Shown in pieces: positions 60,477 to 64,000 of a stretch of DNA of 64,000 nt. Both the position numbers and the translations under genes were made by a program. A model generated the notes under the pieces. It ran no database searches. It was not told the DNA's origin and worked only from the letters and a program-made list of their open reading frames with translations. The stretch comes from Streptomyces polyasparticus. GTDB taxonomy: Bacteria > Actinomycetota > Actinomycetes > Streptomycetales > Streptomycetaceae. The DNA is taken from positions 1-64,000 of the forward strand of contig NZ_JACTVJ010000030.1 in NCBI RefSeq assembly GCF_014493765.1. The letters run 5' to 3'. Position 1 is the first letter of the stretch; every line of letters begins with the position of its first letter.

Positions 60477-62059
60477 CAGCGGGTCTCCTGACGGACCAGC
60501 AGGTGCGTGCCTTGCACATCCCGCTCCTTGCAGCCGTCGAGGAACTCGGCCACCTGCTGGAGTTGGTACGACTCCGGTGTGTAGCTGGTGGCCATGATGT
60601 GCTGGAGCCAGTCCTCCTGGCCCATGGCGTACACATAGGCGTGCTTGATGCCCAGTTCCTCCACGATGCCCAGTGCCTGAGCGGCGTTGGATCCGGAGAG
60701 TTTTCGGGTGATGCTCATTTTGCGGGGCACCGGCTGGGTGAACAGCGAGCTGTACAACCAGGTGAGCGGGGCACCGTCGCACTCCATGCCGAGATAGCCG
60801 TAGTCGGCGGGACCCAGGGCGCGGCGGATTCGGTGGTAGAGCTGCCGGTCCAGGCCGGAGGAGTCGGCTCCGACGAAGACGCTCTTGCCCGCGAGCCGGA
60901 TCATGTAGGTCGACTTGGCGCGCACGTCGAGGTCGCAGTGCTCGCCGAGGAACGGGGTGGCGACGATGCTGCCGCCCTCAAAGGTCAGCTCGTCGAAGTC
61001 GTCGACCTCGCGCACGGTGAAGCCGAGGCTCTCCAGGAAGAGGCGCAGTGAGGGGTCCTGGCGGTGGCCGCCGCCATTGCGCGGTACGACCACGGTTCCG
61101 ATGCGGCCGCGCATCTGCAGCAGCGTCTCGGGCACCACATGGTCCTGGTGGCCGTGGGTGATGAGGACATAGTCGACGTGGTCGGGCAGGTCGGTGTAGG
61201 TGAACCGGTCGCCGGCCGCGTGATGCGAGCTGATGAAAGGGTCCACCATGATGGAGACCGTGGGGCTCTGCAGCAGCAGACAGGCGTGCCCGAAGTAGCG
61301 GATGCGGCCGCCGGAGGTGACGTCGCGGTCCGCGACCGGTGTCGGCTCGGGGGTGAGCAGGGTACGGAGCTGCCGCGCGTCTTCCTCGGAGGTGATCTCC
61401 AGGCTGTCGGCGATCTCGCCGAGCCTGCGGGGCTTGTCCCGTAGCGCGAACAACTCGTCGATGCCGGTATGGCGCAGCTGGAGCGGCAGTTGCAGATGCC
61501 CGGGCCCCGGCAGCCGCGGGGTACTGAGCGCGAAGGGTGGTTCACTGCCGTCGTCCAGGCTGAGATCGATGGACTGGCGGTCGGGGCGGTGAATGTCGCT
61601 GCGGTACAGCATCGCCTCCATGAAACGCAGCTGCGGGTGGTTGTTGATGTCGTAGACGAGCTCGACGGCTCCGTGCAGCTCTTCGGGCAGCTGGGCGTAG
61701 AGCGGGGTCAGGTCGTAGCCGGTGGCCTGGGTGCGCAGCAGGTTCTCCGCCTTCGCCACCGCGTCCGCGAAGGCGAGCGCCGCGGCGTTCTCCTTGCGGA
61801 TGTCGTCGCGCAGCTCACGGATCTCGTCGGCCCGCGAGACGTCGGCATTGATGAAGAAGCTGCCCTTCATCTGCGGATTGGCGACGGCGTCGACGTGCAC
61901 CTGGGGGTGCTCGACGAAGGAGTCGAGCATGGGCATGTGAAGGCTCGCCAGATTCATGGCGGCCGGCACCGGCGCGTACACATGCAGCCAGGCGCAGAAC
62001 CGGTTGAGCAGTCCCTCGATTCGGATGTTCGGCTTCACGTACAGCAACTCATCGCGCAT
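60473..62059 (-). CDS. CmlA-like diiron beta-hydroxylase (MBL fold)
   Basis: A 528-residue protein with the size and layout of CmlA, the chloramphenicol-pathway enzyme that beta-hydroxylates an amino acid held on an NRPS carrier domain. The N-terminal region (1-240; VEHPQVHVDAVANPQMKGSF and PQLRFMEAMLYRSDIH) is followed by a metallo-beta-lactamase fold. The metal motif is ITHGHQDHV (about 296-304), with further family stretches ATPFLGEHCDLDVRAKSTYM, VGADSSGLDRQLYHRI and YVYAMGQEDW. The two irons bound by this fold activate O2. The neighbouring carrier-containing NRPS proteins supply likely substrates. Confidence 0.82.
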   Translation of the reverse strand: MRDELLYVKPNIRIEGLLNRFCAWLHVYAPVPAAMNLASLHMPMLDSFVEHPQVHVDAVANPQMKGSFFINADVSRADEIRELRDDIRKENAAALAFADAVAKAENLLRTQATGYDLTPLYAQLPEELHGAVELVYDINNHPQLRFMEAMLYRSDIHRPDRQSIDLSLDDGSEPPFALSTPRLPGPGHLQLPLQLRHTGIDELFALRDKPRRLGEIADSLEITSEEDARQLRTLLTPEPTPVADRDVTSGGRIRYFGHACLLLQSPTVSIMVDPFISSHHAAGDRFTYTDLPDHVDYVLITHGHQDHVVPETLLQMRGRIGTVVVPRNGGGHRQDPSLRLFLESLGFTVREVDDFDELTFEGGSIVATPFLGEHCDLDVRAKSTYMIRLAGKSVFVGADSSGLDRQLYHRIRRALGPADYGYLGMECDGAPLTWLYSSLFTQPVPRKMSITRKLSGSNAAQALGIVEELGIKHAYVYAMGQEDWLQHIMATSYTPESYQLQQVAEFLDGCKERDVQGTHLLVRQETRW

Positions 62060-62300
62060 CTCATCACCTCGGATGGCTGGGGCCGCTGCGTACCGGTGTG
62101 CTGGACCCCGGCGGAGCAGGCGCGGACTGACTGACTACGCCGCTGAGCGTCGCTCACCGCCATATCGCCGCTCCTTTCACCGGCTATCCGCGTGCGATGG
62201 CCGCGCAAATGCGAAGCGATAGAGCGCCTCGTCACGGTGGCCGGGTCGCCATTGCCCGGCCGCCCCGTCGGGCCCCCGATGTATCGGAAGGACTTCGGTC
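62060..62300. promoter_or_regulatory. Divergent promoter region of the NRPS cluster
   Basis: This 241-bp gap lies between the divergent CmlA-like gene and the MbtH gene and should carry both promoters. GAAGGAC before the MbtH ATG is a good ribosome-binding site. No operator could be fixed by eye. Confidence 0.45.
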
Positions 62301-62513
62301 ATGAACGAGTCTCAGCCGCAGACGCCCGTGTACCAGGTGGTCGTGAACCACGAGGAGCAGTACTCGATCTGGCCGGCCGGGCGGGAACTGCCCGACGGAT
62401 GGTCGGCGGAGGGCACCACGGGGCCCAAGGAGGTGTGCCTGACGCGCATCGAGGACGTGTGGGTGGACATGCGCCCGCTGAGTCTGCGCCGCCGGATGGC
62501 CGACGCCTCCTAG
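62301..62513 (+). CDS. MbtH-family NRPS accessory protein
   Basis: A 70-residue MbtH protein with the invariant features [39 protein letters not shown] and DMRP. MbtH proteins bind adenylation domains and are needed for their solubility or activity. Its presence predicts an MbtH-dependent adenylation domain in the NRPS gene that starts 66 bp downstream and continues beyond the window. Confidence 0.95.
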   Translation: MNESQPQTPVYQVVVNHEEQYSIWPAGRELPDGWSAEGTTGPKEVCLTRIEDVWVDMRPLSLRRRMADAS

Positions 62514-62579
62514 ATCGCGGCTCCGCACATCCGCACGACCTACGTGTCATGTCGGCCGCCCCGGAAACGGAGATCAGTG

Positions 62580-64000
62580 ATGGGCGTACAGGAGTCATCC
62601 CGGCCCGAGCACCAGGATGCCGCTTTGGTGCAGCGGCTGCAGGCGCGTCGCAACCGGCCCGCGTCCGGCGGGATCCGGCCGCGCGATTCGGCCGAGGCTC
62701 CGCTGTCCTTCGGTCAGGAACGCATGTGGCTGGTCGAGCAGTTGGCTCCGGACGCCTCGGTGAACAATTTCGCGTACGCCTACCGGCTGCGTGGCGCGCT
62801 GTCGGCCGATGCGCTCGATCAGGCGATCACCGAGCTGGAGCGGCGGCACGAAGTGCTGCGCACGGTGTACGGAGCCGGCGGCGAGCATCTCGTGCAGAAG
62901 GTGGTGCACGTTCCCGGACGGCTCGCCCGGTCGGATCTGTCCGGCGTGGCCGATCCGGCAGCCGCCGCGTACGCACGTGCGCGGGAGCTGGCAGCGCTGC
63001 CGTACCGCCTGGACGAGGCGCCGGCAGTCCGCTGGGAGCTGATCCGGCTCGGCGACGACGATCACCTGCTGGTGCTGTGCCTTCATCACGCGGTCGCCGA
63101 CGGATGGTCGGAACTGGTACTGAAGCGTGAACTGAGCGCCCTGTACCGGGCGTTCAGCCGTGGTCGTCCTTCTCCGCTGCCGGAGCCGACGGTGCAGTAC
63201 GCGGACTTCGCGCAGTGGCAGCGCACGCGCGAGGTGAGCGACGGGTCTGCGGAGCACATGGCGTACTGGAGGTCCCAACTCTCCGACGCCCCGGCGGCGT
63301 TGCGACTGCCTTTCGACCGGGCTCCTGACGCCGATGCCGGGTTCGAAGGGGAGACGATCGCCTTCGACATCCCGGCCGAGACCGTCGAGCGGGCCAGGGA
63401 ACTGGCCCGGAGCGAGGGCTGCACCCTGTTCATGGTGCTCCTTGCGTCGTTCTCGGTGCTGCTCGCCAGGCGTGGCGGTCAGGACGACTTCGTCGTCGGT
63501 GTGCCGGTGGCGGGTCGTTCCCAGCCCGAATGGGAGGGCCTGATCGGGTTCTTCGTCAACACGCTCGGCCTGCGTATCGACGTATCAGCGGATCCGTCGT
63601 TCCGGGAACTGCTGGCACAGGTGCGACGGACCGTCCTCGACGGGATGGTGCATCAGGACACCCCGTTCGAGCGAGTCGTCGAGGAGCTTGCCCCGGCCCG
63701 TGAGCCGGGGCGTCAGCCGCTGGTCCAGGTGCTGTTCCAGCTGCACAACCCGCCGCAGGACGACCTCGTGCTCCCTGGCCTGGAAGTGCACGAGGATCAG
63801 TTGTTCCACGATGCGGCCTCACTCGATCTGACGGTGTCGTTCGTCGAGAGCGGCGCGACGCTGCGCGGCTACTGGAAGTACCGCAGCGCGTTGTTCGACC
63901 GTGCGAGCGTACGGCGACTGCAGCAGGCATTCACCGGCGTGCTCACCGACGTCCTCGCCGATCCGCAGCTGCCGCTGTCAGCGGTCACGACGCTCACCCC
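62580..64000 (+). CDS. Non-ribosomal peptide synthetase, partial (condensation domain)
   Basis: The gene runs off the right edge; about 473 residues are visible. After a short N-terminus a full condensation domain is seen: [20 protein letters not shown], catalytic HHAVADGWS (about 169-177), YADFAQWQ, FVVGVPVAGRSQPEWEGLIG, FFVNTLGLRI and HQDTPFERVVEEL. The last visible residues are the linker that normally leads into an adenylation domain. The ATG at 62580 has GGAG upstream. The domain resembles that of the C-T-SDR protein, suggesting a common origin. Confidence 0.92.
   Translation, partial: MGVQESSRPEHQDAALVQRLQARRNRPASGGIRPRDSAEAPLSFGQERMWLVEQLAPDASVNNFAYAYRLRGALSADALDQAITELERRHEVLRTVYGAGGEHLVQKVVHVPGRLARSDLSGVADPAAAAYARARELAALPYRLDEAPAVRWELIRLGDDDHLLVLCLHHAVADGWSELVLKRELSALYRAFSRGRPSPLPEPTVQYADFAQWQRTREVSDGSAEHMAYWRSQLSDAPAALRLPFDRAPDADAGFEGETIAFDIPAETVERARELARSEGCTLFMVLLASFSVLLARRGGQDDFVVGVPVAGRSQPEWEGLIGFFVNTLGLRIDVSADPSFRELLAQVRRTVLDGMVHQDTPFERVVEELAPAREPGRQPLVQVLFQLHNPPQDDLVLPGLEVHEDQLFHDAASLDLTVSFVESGATLRGYWKYRSALFDRASVRRLQQAFTGVLTDVLADPQLPLSAVTTLT

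Overview
The window is high-GC actinobacterial DNA and almost certainly comes from a Streptomyces: GTG starts are frequent, ATGA overlaps are common, and the families seen (DUF6192/RacP pair, Rhs toxins, TnsA/TnsB/TnsC/TniQ, MAB_1171c, class III lanthipeptide and daptide enzymes, an NRPS with MbtH) are typical of that genus. Bases 1-118 are five back-to-back palindromes with TCC/GGA three-base loops, closely resembling the telomeres of linear Streptomyces replicons. A gene built like the telomere terminal protein Tpg follows at once. The window therefore probably starts at, or very near, the end of a linear plasmid or chromosome arm, and the rest is accessory DNA. No rRNA, tRNA or CRISPR array was seen.

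Layout. 0-3 kb: telomere-like array, Tpg-like gene, then decayed fragments (5' end of an asparagine synthetase gene, 5' end of a dnaE2-like gene with a LexA-type box upstream). 3-9.6 kb: a Tn7-like transposition module on the minus strand (TnsA, TnsB, TnsC/TniB, TniQ). 9.7-16.5 kb: a GntR-type regulator, two membrane proteins, a secreted transglycosylase and a large secreted surface protein. 16.7-26.3 kb: a divergent 2177-residue secreted Rhs toxin-type protein, a candidate immunity protein and membrane proteins.

26.8-43.5 kb: a minus-strand RiPP gene cluster, the most notable content. It carries a full daptide set (recognition protein, methyltransferase, aminotransferase, Fe-ADH-type dehydrogenase, intramembrane metalloprotease) and five precursor genes, all ending in Thr. 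It also carries a class III lanthionine synthetase (LanKC), a YcaO protein, an LLM/F420-type oxidoreductase and an ABC exporter. All precursors lack Cys, so LanKC cannot be making lanthionine from them. The coherent model is dehydration of Ser/Thr, reduction to D-Ala/D-Abu by the LLM enzyme, conversion of the C-terminal Thr to a dimethylated diamine by the daptide enzymes, optional YcaO backbone chemistry, cleavage and export. One precursor pair has been duplicated in a 527-bp tandem step.

43.5-49 kb: small genes, a truncated methyltransferase, IS remnants, a LuxR-type regulator with a winged-helix partner, and an unexplained hairpin-rich element near 48.9 kb. 49.4-53.6 kb: XRE regulator, ImmA/IrrE-like protease and MAB_1171c membrane protein, then DUF6192 and RacP. 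53.6-56.6 kb: nested or decayed IS5, IS3 and IS30 elements. 56.7-64 kb: start of an NRPS cluster: a C-T-SDR protein with no adenylation domain, a convergent pair (HTH protein plus CmlA-like diiron beta-hydroxylase), MbtH, and an NRPS that runs off the window.
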